A stretch of 64,000 nt of DNA, from positions 119,519,653-119,583,652 of the forward strand of contig OX578140.1 of the NCBI GenBank assembly GCA_951213105.1, read 5' to 3'. The notes below the pieces were generated by a model. That model searched no databases and was not told where the DNA came from. It saw nothing but the letters and a program-made list of their open reading frames with translations. Within the stretch, counting starts at the first letter, position 1; each line of letters starts with the position of its first letter. The stretch comes from Amaurobius ferox (Eukaryota > Arthropoda > Arachnida > Araneae > Amaurobiidae). Below are positions 21,120 to 33,469 of the stretch, piece by piece. Both the position numbers and the translations under genes were made by a program.

Positions 21120-22180
21120 AAGCTATATAATGAAACTTCTCATGTGTCCAGATTGCAATGGGACATATTTTTATTCTGCTTTAAAGGAATTAAAATATTT
21201 ATCAAGTTTATGTGGCAAAGAAGTATTTTTATCAGTATATCTTCTCTCATTTGAATCAGTTGTAGTTAGTGGAAAGGTTCAAGAAGAAATCATCAAACTC
21301 TCAGATGCAGACAGGGAGCTATTTTTATCCAAGACAGAATTAAGCATTATATTGTTGCTGGTAAACATGTTATTTAAAAATACCTGCTTGTCAAATTTGT
21401 CAGCTAAACATTCAGATTTTTAATTTTAAATCCAAGTAAGAGGCTCGAACAAAGAAGTTGTAAAGATTAAAAATCTAAGTTGCTAAAGATGATGTTAGTG
21501 AAAATATAAAAATTGATACCTATTTTCATCACCATATATCCAAGAAAGACACTTCTGAGGATTACTAATTTTTGAATATTGTCAAAGCAACTCTCACCCT
21601 GTTTCATGACAATTCAGATATTGAATGGAGATTTTAGTGTTAAAATGGACTTTAAGTGAGAGATAAGATAGTAATGACATATATATATTTAAATGCAATT
21701 TTGACCATAAAAGATGCTTTAAAAGAGTACTTAAACTCCCCTCATCTTGGGCCGCCAATGGCTGATACTTTAATTAAATATGGATACAAGCTCATCAACA
21801 GTATGTAACCTACATGGGAGAATGCAAAGGCAGAAGATAATTGAAGAGGGAAAGTATAAAAAAGAAGAAAACGGGAAAACCATAGGAGAGGAATTGCAAA
21901 GAATGGAGAAATTGAAAAAACCTATTGAGGCTGCGTATTTTGAGCTAAAGAAAAAGGTACATAATGAGATTAAAAAGCAGCTGAAAATTTGTTTGTAGAA
22001 GCCACCAATCGTCTAAGAAAAGAAAGGCTATAGAAAAAATAACTTAAAAGAAGTGAAACCTGTTCACGGTATGCTGATTGGCATCAAGATTATTAAATCT
22101 GAAGGAAAAAATAAAATCTATAGAAATTGAAAACATAAAGAGTTTTGAAAAGAAAAGTTTGTACTTGAAAAATGAAAATT
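21120..22180 (+). pseudogene. hAT-like transposase remnant
   Basis: Coding-like pieces are spread over several frames with many stops. One reads NIVKATLTLFHDNSDIEWRF near 21580, which resembles the conserved C-terminal block LSHGNAxVERGFS of a family of hAT-like transposon proteins. A later piece (21780-21998) has a Lys/Glu-rich helical stretch KTIGEELQRMEKLKKPIEAA. The first open frame (21130-21423, 97 codons) has two Cys near its start (CPDCN). It is a decayed element within the EDC4 intron. Family assignment is tentative. Confidence 0.45.
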
Positions 22181-22214
22181 AGCAGTCATTACTTCTTTTT
22201 ATTTTTTTATTTTT

Positions 22215-23130
22215 ACTTTCCTTATATACATAATGTATAAGGAAAGTATTGTGACAGGGTCAAAAATTCGAATTCAAGTTTTCGACAGGAGAGCACGTTT
22301 CAAGCATCCCTAATCACGAATCAAACATTTTTGAGGTGATGTCTGTGTGTGTGTAAAAATGTGTGTGTGTGTGTGTGAACAAATGAAGCGATTTGAATGA
22401 AAATTGGTACAAAAATTACAATCCGTTAATACTGGAAGCCTATTGTTTTTAAGCGCAATCAAATGTTCAGACCCCCTCCCTCCTCTTTAAATTTTTGAGT
22501 GAAATTTTGAAAAAATCATCAAAAAATCAAAACTTTTAATAAAGTTACGTAAATAGACATTTCTTATGTAATTTTTCCTTAGAAAACTATTGACATAAAT
22601 TTTAGAATGCTAGCACGAACCGTTCTCGAGATATTGCACATTTTTCAAATAAATTTATCAAAAAATCCCATAAATTAAAAAAAAATATTAACTGTTGGGA
22701 AACATGTTCACTTTTCATATGTAATATCATGCAATAAATTGGGTGACATCATTCTCGTGGATCTAGCTCGTTTCATTCATGAGAAAAGATACTTTGAGTA
22801 ATACTTTTGTATTTGAACGCCAGTAGTCATTTATCTGCTATAAGAATAACTTATATCTTTGTCCATAACGCTTAGCGAGATTTTGGTGACGAATTTGGCA
22901 GAATGTCACCAACTTGGCGACTTTTTTAAATGTTGCCAAATTAACGAAAATCTCGCCAAATAGATAAGAATGACGCTAAATCAATGAAAATGGTTACTAA
23001 TTGACGAAAATTTAATATCTCGGAAAGAATATAAGTATTTACTATAAGAATAACTTATTTTTGTTTTTACTGTAAAAGTAGTAAATTCATTGCATTATAT
23101 AAGGAAAGTCATGTGCTGCCCACATCAGAT
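22215..23130 (+). mobile_element. HINE/DINE-1-like non-autonomous element (H1)
   Basis: Starts with a foldback palindrome at 22215-22247 (arms ACTTTCCTTATA and TATAAGGAAAGT). A GT-rich microsatellite follows at about 22344-22375. The element ends with GGAAAGTCATG and a hairpin CATGTGCTGCCCACATC just before a T-run. A palindromic head, a short microsatellite and a 3' hairpin with insertion in T-rich DNA is the layout known for Helentron-associated elements. The end hairpin recurs at 49697 and 59795 in reverse orientation. No coding capacity. Confidence 0.55.
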
Positions 23131-23186
23131 TTTTTTTATTTTCTAAAACACGAAAACCAAATAATAGTGAATTTAATAATGGATAC

Positions 23187-23325
23187 AAACCAACCAAAGT
23201 CCAATGATGAGAAGCAAATACCAATCAAAGTCAAATGATGAAAAGCAAATACCAACCAATGTCAAATGATGAAAAGCAAATGCCAACCAAAGTCAAATGA
23301 TGAAAAGCAAAAACCAACTAAATCC
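23187..23325. repeat. Minisatellite, ~32-bp unit x 4
   Basis: Tandem copies of a unit ACCAACCAAAGTCAAATGAT followed by GAAAAGCAAAT, with a few substitutions. Confidence 0.85.
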
Positions 23326-24239
23326 AAGCAAAATTATTAAAATAAGTTAAAATAAAGATCATATCTCATCCAAGACCCTAACTGGTCTTAACCAGCTCAT
23401 TTTGGTAAGGAGTTTTCAAAAAATATATTTTTTCACCATAAACCTTAAGCTCTATAGGCTATTGCTGTATCTACTTTATAAGACCTTCAAATCAATTTAC
23501 AATTAAAATTTGTATGTAGCAATTTCAATTAACAAATGTACTGTGCTTAAATTAAAGTTAAATTACAATAATATGCATCAAGTGATCATAGGAAAAGTCA
23601 CCTTTTAGGAAAATTTAATCACCTTTCTTATTTTGCTTTCATTTTTATGCATAGCACTTCAGCTATACACAATTGATTTTGTGTAGCAAATTTGTTTATT
23701 GCTATGCATATAAGATATATTATATGCTTTTAAAAGTTTTCTTATTCTTAAAATTGTTTTATTTTTCTTTTCAATTAGAGTACTTTCTTTTAAGACCCCA
23801 GTCCTAGACAAATTTGCATGAATTGTGTAGAATAGTGCACAAAAGTGAACCCTTGATGTGCAATGCTGTAGAATGAAGATATCGGTGGAAAGATTGAGAT
23901 GTGCAGGAAGAAGTAGAATGTTTCAAATGAAATTTTACAGAAATCTGATAATGTATCAATATTTTGCTATAATTACAACACAAAATGAAATTTGTATAGC
24001 ATTCCTGTATGATTTGCATCACAATTTGCAATGTGATACCACTTATATCCAACACTGCTGCCATTGCATTAAAAATATATGTGTTTTCTGATCATAAAAC
24101 AAATTTGATATTTCATAATATCAGCAAAAAGTGTTAGTGCCTAAAAGTACAGACTTGCGATCCAGATTCCTAAGACTTGAGATTATCCAAATTTCTTCTG
24201 TAGTGGAAAATCAGCTTCTGACAGTCATGAAATTCAGTG
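23326..24239 (+). other. EDC4 intron, unassigned
   Basis: AT-rich sequence. Two open frames on opposite strands around 23804-24091 are overlapping shadows without domains. Confidence 0.4.
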
Positions 24240-24500
24240 CTGGGTTATCTGTACTCCTAGTATAGCAGACCTCATCAAGCTTTTTCCTTATAATTAGTTT
24301 TTAGTTATTTTATGAAGCATGATGTTAAGTGATTTTCACAAAAATTGATTCCTTAGCTATTGTTGAGGATATTGTCATATAATTTCTATCTTGACACCAT
24401 CGGAAAGGTTGAAGAATGTTCTTTTCCACAATCTTTGAACCGAATGCATTGGACAATTCCTTCACTTCATATTTATTTATTTATTTTTAAATACTTTGAA
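24240..24500 (+). repeat. Dispersed repeat, copy 1
   Basis: Shares blocks with 42840-43090: TTAGTTTTTAGTTATTTTAT, then ATTGATTCCTTAGC, then TTTCTATCTTGACACCAT followed by GGAAAG. Both copies lie in EDC4 introns on the same strand. Family unknown. Confidence 0.6.
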
Positions 24501-26854
24501 ATATGCATGTTTTATTCTATATTTTCTTATTTTGCTTCATTTCAACAGGAAAAAATACTTTTTTTAATTACTCTATTTTCTGTTAATTTTCAGCTCACAC
24601 CATAAAAATTTAGATTTTTTGATACTGTGGACAATGGTCTTCTTTCACTGTTCGCCAGTTACTATGCAATGGGCTTTGCCACTGATGTCAATCTATCTGT
24701 TGCTATTGGAAACATTTAACATATTTATTATATTTAACATATTTATTATTCAGGCATTCCATAATAAGGATTAAATAGCAGATATCGCTAGCAAAGCGGA
24801 TTTTATTTATTGGTAAACTGCAAATTTAAAATATGTCATTCTAATTCTTTTAATATAGTATTATATTAATTTCATGTGAAGAACTGAAAAAAATGAAATT
24901 CATTTTATTATCACATGACTAAATATTGTACAAAATGTACATGCACAGTTTGCATATAAAGTAAATGCTGTTTTTATTTTCATTCAATTGGGTGTACTAG
25001 AGTGTTATTTTATAGTAATTTTGTAAACAACTTTGTAAATGTTATTGAACATGTTTAGACCATAAATAGCCAATTTATGCAAATTTTTCTTTTTGTTTAG
25101 GCTTTATCGAATTTGTTATACTCATAGATTTTTAAATGTAGTATGCAAAGTGGAATTTGCAAACCTCAAATGCAAAAAATGCATTTATTATTATTTATTT
25201 TTTTTAATTCTCATCTTGTCCTAAAATCAACTGACCATTCTTTATATATATTGATATGTTATATTTTTATCTTTAGTTTTATTTATATTATGATCATATA
25301 TGAAGATTTATATGATGGATTGAAAATTGGGATTTTTTAATCATATTTTTTTCATGAAATTGTTTTCATTTTTAAAAAGCTTGTCACATGCGGAGGTAGT
25401 GAATATGAATAAAACAGAAAATACAATTTATTACAATCAGAGGTATAAATGTTACAGATTTTTCACAATTTGACAATGGATAAAGTAACAATAGATCAAA
25501 GTATAACACAGAAGAAATTATTATCATATATTGCACAAAAATCATATAATACCAAAAGAGAGCACTTTACTAGTTCTTTGACATTACTCATCCACTTGTC
25601 AACAGAATATTACACATTCTCTAAATCTTGGCACTGATCTTGGTTAGAAAAATCTTAATATTTTTGCATGTTCCTTCGGGCATGTTGTTAAAAAAAGAAA
25701 AAAATAGATGCCCAATCTAAAATTTTACATGCCTGATATTTTGAAGTGCTGATAATAGCTCTGGGGCTCAGGAAATTAAATATATTAAATATAATTTTAT
25801 ACATACATTATATACATAATGTATAATTGAATATCAAAACTTGAAAATCAGTTACTTTTAAATATATCAAAAATAGGTAATCAATTACTTTTAATATTAT
25901 CAATTACTGAAGACAAAACTGAACTTTAAGTTCATCTACAACAGTGTTTTTTCAAACTTTTTTGGTCACTAAATCCTTTTGAAATTCAATTTTATGGCGG
26001 AACCCCAAAATGAGAAAACATCCATTGTGGTCAAAATTTAATGTTTTTATTTTTAAGAAAATTTAGATGAAACTATCAAATTGCAAAATCTCAGTGCTGC
26101 ACGCAACACACTTTGAAAAATACTGGTCTATAAGATATCCCTACATTTTGTATCATTAATTACTAGCTCTTTTGCTTTATATTCCAGTTGAAGAGTTGAT
26201 ATCAGAGTTTCCCGAAAAACGCATATGGCAACTTTCAAATAAAAAAAAATGTCCACATATTAATATGTGTACAATGCACTAACTAATCTACTTGATGAAT
26301 CAAATGCAAATAAATGAGAGAGATAGAGAGTATACCGGAGCTGCTATGACACTGTGCCATAAGCTCAAGCTAATGGCCATTATTTCTGTTAGTGACGTCA
26401 CTGTCACGCTTCGTTCTGACATCAGTTGTTACCTTTATTTTTTCGCCATCACACTGAGATGGTAATGCACAGCTCATCTGTGATTGGCTTTTTCTTTTTA
26501 TCCTCTTATATCTTCTCTCATCCCGCTGCTGAACATGAAAACATTTGCAGCACAGGCTGGTTACTTGTTATTTACTACCAGTCGGCCCAAATGTGTATTG
26601 AATGAAAATTTTTTTACTACGTGCCCAGCTGGTCATGTAGTAAAAATTAATACATGCCCAGTTGGAATTTTTATATGCCATGGCATGTCGAGCAACAGAT
26701 TTTTTTAATCATGGCACTGATACTTAGAATGCTCAAACAGTAAATCCCATGGCATAGTGTCCACATACATATTTCCAAATCGGGCACCCTGTCATGAACA
26801 TTTAGACCAACAAGGTACACGTTCCATACCAAGTAATTCAAAGAATCTTACTCT
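24501..26854 (+). other. EDC4 intron, unassigned
   Basis: AT-rich DNA. 25925-26120 (ACTTTTTTGGTCACTAAATC and onward) and 26400-26700 look repeat-derived, but I could not pair them with another copy in the window. No coding region supported. Confidence 0.35.
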
Positions 26855-26910
26855 CCGGTCGTCCAAATAGTTGCTCAAGTCCTCAGGAGGAGTCGGATGG
26901 TCTGTGTCTT
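26855..26910 (+). mobile_element. Hairpin retroposon, copy S4
   Basis: Starts CCGGTCGTCCAAATAGTTGC and continues to GGATGGTCTGTGTCTTC, aligned along its whole length with S1, S2, S3 and S5. I could not find a clear target duplication, so this copy is older or rearranged. Confidence 0.65.
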
Positions 26911-27269
26911 CAACACACTGCTAGGTAGAGAATGCTTTGGAATATGCCATATAGCATGAGAACAAATTGTATAGTTCCAACAAAATATAATCACAAGGAC
27001 TCCCAGAGCATGAATCAAGAGAGAGAGAATCCACCAGACAATTTTCTAGTCCATATGCAAGTGGCACAAGAAGCACACCCATTTACATTGTTCAAATGCG
27101 CATGATTTCCGTCCATTAACATAGTTCATGGTCAATGCCTATCTCACCTGATTCTTGTGCTCTAGCGAAACTGAAGCTTCCCAATGGAGAATGTTACAAA
27201 CTTTATGTGATAATGCTGAAATGTTTGCTAAATTTGCTCATTATAAATTCTTTAATTTTTGTTATATAG

Positions 27270-27366
27270 ATTACATTCTAATTCTGAAGATTGCATTCAA
27301 CCTTGTTTAACAGCTGAAATGGATCTTTCTTCAAAATACTTACTTTTGTCTGATATAAAAAGAAAG
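27270..27366 (+). CDS. EDC4: EDC4 exon b
   Basis: After acceptor TTATATAG and before donor AAG/GTTTGT. The first base completes the Arg codon left open by exon a. It encodes LHSNSEDCIQPCLTAEMDLSSKYLLLSDIKRK in two adjoining parts: a variable stretch, then the blade motif DLSSKYLLLSDIKRK, equivalent to DLSAEYLILSDVQRK in vertebrate EDC4. This is part of the WD40 propeller. Confidence 0.88.
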
Positions 27367-27443
27367 GTTTGTAATTACATCATTTTAAATGAAGATAAGT
27401 TTAGTGCCCATTAACTGTACCTGATTTAAATTTCTTGTTATAG

Positions 27444-27606
27444 GTTTTGCTTGTTCTACTTATTCATCAAGAGCCTTTAGAAACTACTGCTTATATTAAG
27501 TCCATTTCAGAATTTAGAGTTCCCCTTCCAATACTATGTATTGCCATTTCTTCTATCATCTGTATTAAGTTTCCCCCAGTCTCAGATGGTGAAAATTCTG
27601 AAGAAG
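27444..27606 (+). CDS. EDC4: EDC4 exon c
   Basis: Acceptor TTATAG at 27443. Encodes VLLVLLIHQEPLETTAYIKS, then ISEFRVPLPILCIAISS, then an acidic end (SDGENSEE). It matches the EDC4 stretch VLYVMELLQ...SISEFLLTHPVLSF. The donor is best placed after 27606 (GAAG/GTGGGA), because this keeps phase with the next exon and removes an unrelated read-through tail. The preceding intron is 77 bases. Confidence 0.85.
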
Positions 27607-27688
27607 GTGGGAAAATTTATTCTATTAAAATGCAAATGTGCTAAAAAATATTTGTATTGGTTTAATTCTCTTATTTTTTCTGAATCAG

Positions 27689-27776
27689 AAGAAAATGAGG
27701 AGGTTGGTGATTCTTTTGTGGATGGAGATGAAAACAGAAATAAATTGACTATGAAGTTATTTTGGATACAACCTAA
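27689..27776 (+). CDS. EDC4: EDC4 exon d
   Basis: Acceptor CTGAATCAG at 27688, donor CCTAA/GTAATA after 27776. It encodes an acidic segment (EENEEVGDSFVDGDEN) then NKLTMKLFWIQP, equivalent to the last WD40 strand of EDC4 (VLIKLFCVHTKALQ). Phase is consistent on both sides; the 82-base intron before it is typical of short arthropod introns. Confidence 0.82.
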
Positions 27777-27890
27777 GTAATATTGCAATTAGTTTTAATT
27801 TGATGCTATCTAATTATTATCAGTATAATTTTTAGTTCATTAACATTATATTAGAAATTGTAATTCATGTAAAGTTATTTCATCCTTTAG

Positions 27891-27985
27891 GTCTCTCCAA
27901 TCATGTCGTATTACCTTTACACCTAAATTGGAATCTCCATTGCGTTCCATGGGATCTATTAGCTCTCTTTCCCAAGAATCATTTG
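27891..27985 (+). CDS. EDC4: EDC4 exon e
   Basis: Acceptor TCCTTTAG at 27890, donor TTTG/GTAGGT after 27985. The first base completes Lys from exon d. It encodes SLQSCRITFTPKLESPLRSM and then GSISSLSQESF. This closes the propeller (compare ALQDVQIRFQPQL in vertebrate EDC4) and starts the Ser-rich linker. Confidence 0.85.
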
Positions 27986-29449
27986 GTAGGTTCTTCTATT
28001 TATATAAATTAATAGCATTGAAAATGTGTTTAAAATTTAACACATGTACATAAATTCAGTTGTGCACAAATTATATTTTATATTAGTCATATTCAAAACT
28101 AAATATTTTTGTGAATATATAGGCATATTTTATCTCTATCTATTAAGAATTCTCAGTGACCAATTATTTAAGTGACAAATGGTTGGTAAATACCAAATTG
28201 TATTTACCAAGAATAAAACTAAGAATGTCAATTTCTAATTCTGTACTTGCTAAATAAATAAGAGGGGGCAACAAAGTCAGAATTGTAATAATAGAACACA
28301 AGCTTCTTCAGGACAAATTACTTGTTGCTTTCCATGGGTTCATTTAATTTCATTCCTATTTACACAAGTAAAATGTTCTAAGAAAGTTGATTTTCTGCCA
28401 TGCTGTATAGTGTAGCATTTTTTGACATGGTTACCATATATAATTTAGAATGCTTGTAAAATATTCTATTATATAGAAGCCTTATTAGAAAATATTTATG
28501 GCCTGGTACAGATTGAACCTTGTTTGCAAGTTTACTGGAGCAGTGGTTCATTTCTTAACCACTAACCCCTCTTGTATCACGAGAGCTTGCCTGTACTCAG
28601 TTTAGACTTGATACAACTTGCTATTTTGTCTACATCAAATGATGATACATATAGAAATAAATCCCTCATAAATTACTGTTTCTAGTTGATTTAACACATT
28701 TTGTTTCAAAACAGTGTAAAGTTTAAATTCTAATATGCTGCAAAAATTTTGTGCTATACATTTTTCAACTTTGCTTATTGAAATTGCTTTTACACTAAAA
28801 CATGTAGTTGAATGACCCAAAAGAAAATCTGTAATAATAATAATTTACACAACTCTGTTTTATAAGTCTCAAAACCTTAAACATTGTTAAATTCAAAAAC
28901 CAAGTTCTAGAAATATTATAGCATTTGCAAGAAAATAATTGGGTCTAATTTCAAAATAGCATAGTGATTCAAAATATATGTGTGGTAAATTAACAATCAT
29001 AGAAAATTGTTTACTAATTTTATTCCTCTTCTAATTCAAACCATTAATTCTAAATTGAGTGTAGTATTTTTGTTAATTCATGGAAGCTATACTTTAAAGT
29101 GTTTTAAGAGGACAGTGCACTTGAAATTTTGAAATGTCATATTCTCTAATTTTAATATCATTTTGTATCCAAATAAATTCTACAAAGATTGGTATCAATT
29201 ACTTTATTGTCTTTTCATTCCATTGTGAAATATTTAAAAATTGAAATTCTAAACCTTTTGTTTTGAGGCTTACTTTGTAGCTTTAAAACAATGTTTATCT
29301 CAAAACAAGATTTTATTTTATTTCGCTTATGATATCGTATGAACATATTAGTAAAATCTCCTGAAACTTTGAAGTAAAAAAATGGTATATTGATGCTTCA
29401 ATTGAACTATTATCTTGCTTTAGCTAGTGTAAGGGGAAAAGTGCGAGTT
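27986..29449 (+). other. EDC4 intron, unassigned
   Basis: Start of a 14.1-kb intron (27986-42093). AT-rich; I see no coding or structured feature in this part. Confidence 0.45.
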
Positions 29450-29620
29450 ACAGAAATAAAGACATAATATAACTCAAACAAGCTTTGTTCTGCTTCAACC
29501 TTGGGAATGCAAAATGATGCATTCCATTCCACTAAAAACATAATTAAAACCTTTCTCAATGTATGTGAGTTACATAAAAGTAAAACAGACAATGTGAAAC
29601 TGTGGAGCTACATTTGGTCT
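29450..29620 (+). repeat. Dispersed repeat, copy 1 of 2
   Basis: Shares ACAGAAATAAAGACATA, then a block with CATAATTAAAACCTT, then AAAAGTAAAACAGACAATGT with 39318-39480. Same strand, diverged. Family unknown. Confidence 0.6.
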
Positions 29621-29917
29621 CAACCTTTTTTGTTTGGAGAAATTTTTCAAATATTTCATCAAATCTTGTGCAACCCCAACCTGGCTGACACATATTAAGT
29701 TTGACAGGAGTATATTACAAAATAGACATGCAAAGCTGTAAGGTTAACAAACTATCATTTTCATTTAGAAACGCACCAATTATCCAGAAAACTGGAATAA
29801 AATTCTGTGTGTGTATATGCGCATCTTCAATGGAAGTTGCTAATTATCTTTATAAACAAGATTAAATAATTTTTCTTTCTAATGTATATATAATGGTTTT
29901 GGGATATAAAACAAATA

Positions 29918-30930
29918 CAGGACAACCTCAAATGTTTGGACATTATTCAAATTTTCCAGTTTATTTTTTAACCATTGAACTGCCAAATTGTGGATTTGAA
30001 AAAACTAGATAAGATTATTTATATTGAATTATGTTTTGTAGCCAAATACCATATTTCTGGTGTATAAGTCTACTTTTTGAACCCTAAAACTGAGACGAAA
30101 ATTTAGGGGTCAACCTTTACAGCAGATATAAAAATGAATGCCTCCCTGATCAGTTCGTGGGTGGAGTGCGAATCATGTTGTTGGCATTAACCCTTTACTA
30201 AATGCAAAATGATCACAAAAATTAATTTTGTTTACTTCATTATAGTACAGATCCCATTCTTCAATGGATTTTGTTTTGTCTGTAGCATCTCTCCCCCTCC
30301 CCCTTCTAATATCTGATTAGTTTTATTCTCAAATCGAACCTTCTTGCAGCAGCACAGTTGTCATTTTCAGCTTGAAATCAACTGTGTATTTGGCTCTTCT
30401 TGTTTGGAAAGCCATATTTACCATAAATAAAAAATAACAAAATAAGATCATATTGCAAAGCAAGAAGCAACTGACCTCTCAAAGAGAACAGCTGCATTCA
30501 CGAGCCAAGCACATTTCCTTCTTTCTTTGCGTCCTATGCTCGATTTCCTCCCAGCACTGCTGCTCCGTAATAACTTGTATTTTAGAAAAATCATTGAGTT
30601 GAGTGGTGTTTTTCTTTATAAGAAAAATTTTATTTTATCTATGGCAGTATTTTTCACATATTTGGCTGTCCCTAATAAAGTTTTTCTTTTTTAAAAAGAC
30701 ATCGACTTTTTAAAATATAGTGATGTATAGATACTAAAAAATAAATAAAATATTTACAAAATATAGTAAGTTATAAAATATATATAATTTTAAATGTATT
30801 TAGTGAAGTACATAGATTAGATATTGGTGTCAAATCAACATAATACCTGATTTTGCAGCCGTTTTGGCTAAGAATCAGATATCTAGAAAGCTATTGGTCC
30901 AGAGGATTCTGAATTATTGGTCCATTACTG
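29918..30930 (+). mobile_element. Old, diverged Tigger-type element
   Basis: Starts CAGGACAACCTCAAATG, resembling the left terminus of the young Tigger copies, and ends CCATTACTG. TA occurs on both sides (29916-29917 and 30931-30932). Internal blocks such as TTGAAATCAACTGTGTATTT and GGAAAGCCATATTTAC align with 14670-14720 and 40400-40450. It is 1013 bp long and shortened by deletions. Confidence 0.7.
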
Positions 30931-31609
30931 TATTTTTGAATAAATATTATAGGTATATTCGTTGCCTATTTAAATTTAATATTAGTTATTAATAAAATGA
31001 CAAACATTTTCACTTTGCACCTAACTTGCATTTTACAAACAAATATTGCATAATAGAGAATATGCCTGATGTTAGCAAAGAATTTAATTTAAGAATAATG
31101 AGAAATAATAATATTTAGAAAAGAGAAATAGTTACTTAGTGTATTATGTTTTTGCTTTGTTTTTTTTACATATTTAATATTGTAGAAATTTAAATGATGT
31201 TATGGTTTTAATGAGAAATGACTATGTTAAATTAAAGAGTAATGGTTAATTTTAAAGTTAATGGGAAAATCGGTTTGAAGAAATGATTTAAGTTTATGGT
31301 AAGAAAGAAAGGGTATAAATGAAAATAATGGTTGGTCAAGTAATGCTTTTGAGCAAAATTTATAATTGAAGGGCAATTTATACGAGAGTCACACTGAAAT
31401 TTTTGAGATACAGCTAAGTGGTACAAGTTAAACTTACCAATTCGTAGGAATGTTCAAAGTACTCCCCTCCAACATCAATGCACTTTTGTAGGCGAATTTT
31501 CCAAAGATTAAATGCTTCAAGCCATCCATTTCTTGGAATCGATGAAAAATATGCTTTTATAGCCTCATCAATCTCATCTTCGAAATGAAAATGATGTCCA
31601 CGTAATTTT

Positions 31610-31894
31610 TTTTTTTTTTTTATATTAAAAAATAGCCAAAGTCACACATAGCAAGATCAGGAGAATAGGGTGGATGTTTTATCACTTTGATGTTTTTTGT
31701 TCAAGAAATTCAACTATCATTCTTGCTGAATGAGAAGATGCATTGTCATGGTGAAGCATGAGTTCCCTAACATTCACTTCTTGAAGAATTTCTGGAAAAC
31801 ACTTAGTGGTATACCAGTTAGTTGCAACTGTCTTCTGTCCCTCTAGCTTTATGGTTTTGACCAGACCTGTACTTCTGAAGAACACGGCATACAT
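31610..31894 (-). pseudogene. mariner transposase, C-terminal part
   Basis: Minus-strand pieces read MYAVFFRSTGLVKTIKLEGQ and ELMLHHDNASSHSA, the second catalytic Asp block of mariner. In the next frame comes HPPYSPDLAMCDF, where the third catalytic Asp is intact. A frameshift separates them near 31682. The part upstream is cut by the insert. Confidence 0.82.
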
Positions 31895-32103
31895 TGCTTT
31901 TTCATTGCTCGTTAATTTTTCAAAGACGCATATTTTGTTTTTTTGACATGTTGGAACGCCAAAAAATGGTATGTATGTTTCATCATCAGTTATGATTTTA
32001 GAAATAATGCAGTGCCTACCATCATTAAGTAATTTTACGGTTTCTTTATACTGATTCTGACACGCTCTGCTTTTTGGTATTCTGTTAAATTATGAGGAAC
32101 CCA

Positions 32104-33099
32104 ACCATAAACGTAGATTTGTAGAAAAAGTTGGGGGGGGGGGGACATAGTTCTGTATTTAGGGATAACAGGTTTGAGACCCCTTCCCCGGATTTTTTTT
32201 GCATTCTTTATATAACAAGCAACACAAAGCATTAATTTATATGGTAAAAAAATGTGGCAACTAACATTTAGTTCTAGTTATACATAAATATCACAATTTT
32301 GTTTCAATAGAAAATAGATCTACAAATAGGAAAAGAAGGAAAACAATATGAAATTAAGAATGTTCTATTGGACGCTCCTTTGGAATTAGGAAAGAGAATC
32401 TTACTACTGGGTAAGTCACATTATTGTGATCACCTCCTACTTTTAACACCAACAGTGCATATCCAATGAAAAAAGGCACATTGCATGAGCTGCCGAGGGG
32501 GGTAAATAAGATGTAGTATGGGCATTTTAAAAACATATCCCTTGTTGCTTCCATGGCTAAAAGCAGCGATTTATCAGATTTGTTAAAAATGATGATTATC
32601 GGGTTTCGGGCCAAGGGTAACAATATTTCTTAAACAGTACAGTTTGTGAACTGTTCGTGCACTGCTGTGGTTAAAGTGTATCGTCAATGGAGAAATATCA
32701 CCATTGCGAATAAGTGACGTGGAAACTGCGGAGCACTACGAGCCATTGATATGAGAGGTGAATGTTGGTTCCGAAGGTTCATGAGGGTCGATCGCCATAC
32801 TGCAGATGAACAACTCCCTGGCCGAATAAACTAGGGGGCTACTAGAAGTTTGTTTCAAATAACAGTTCCGTGACCCCTGCTGTGTATTCGCTCCCTGAAA
32901 GAGATGGATGGTCACTGCACCTATGCTAACGAAGGTGCATTGGTAGAAAAGGCTTACATTTGCATAGTAATATCAGAATTGGATTTCCGCTGATTGGCAA
33001 AAGATTGCCTTTTGTAATGAGTCACGTTTCCTGCTTCATCGAACGGATGGGCGTTGGTGTATAAACCATGACCTCCCCCGGTTTCTACGACTGTGGACC
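32104..33099 (+). mobile_element. Tc1-like fragment inserted in mariner
   Basis: The + strand between about 32690 and 33100 has coding-like pieces (IAFCNESRFLLHRTDGR) matching the Tc1 block with the second catalytic Asp/Glu region (F.DESRF.L...DGR), with stops elsewhere. The left part (32104-32640) has a long G-run at 32132-32144 and no recognisable product. No clean Tc1 termini were found. Confidence 0.55.
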
Positions 33100-33250
33100 C
33101 AATGACAAACTAATTTTTTCATATGCAGTTCTTCATGAATAATTTTATGTGTAGCTGCAGATCAAATGTTAAGTGCCTTCTGTATCATTTGGTAGGTACA
33201 GCGATTATCATCGATTAACATTTTTCGAATGGCCAACACATTTTCTAGGA

Positions 33251-33469
33251 CTACAGCTGACAAACTGACAAAGATCTTCTTGTGTGTTCTTTTCCCAGGC
33301 GAGAATTTCGACCTCTTCTAAACTCTGTAAACAATCTGAATACAGTGGCACAAGATGGAGCATCATTTCCATATGCTAATTGTAGACGTTGAAAACATTC
33401 TTCTTGATTTAGCCCCACGTTATAATCATAGAAAATCATAGCATGATAATGCTCTCGCCTCAACTCCAT
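33251..33469 (-). pseudogene. mariner transposase, N-terminal part
   Basis: Starts MELRREHYHAMIFYDYNVGL and continues through the helix-turn-helix region (AYGNDAPSCATVFRLFTEF). It aligns with the N-terminus of the copy at 61588. It is broken by a frameshift near 33251, before the Tc1-like insert. Not functional. Confidence 0.85.

Noticed and set aside
20900..21425. Independent host gene at 21130-21423
   Set aside because: 97 codons without start context or known domain, followed by decayed hAT-like pieces in the same direction. It is better explained as part of that remnant.
23187..23325. CRISPR-like repeat array
   Set aside because: Units are contiguous with no unique spacers, in a eukaryotic intron. 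It is a minisatellite.
27541..27780. Alternative reading of EDC4 exons c and d as one open frame
   Set aside because: It requires retaining the 82-base intron in another frame. Splicing at 27606 and 27689 gives the family match in phase.
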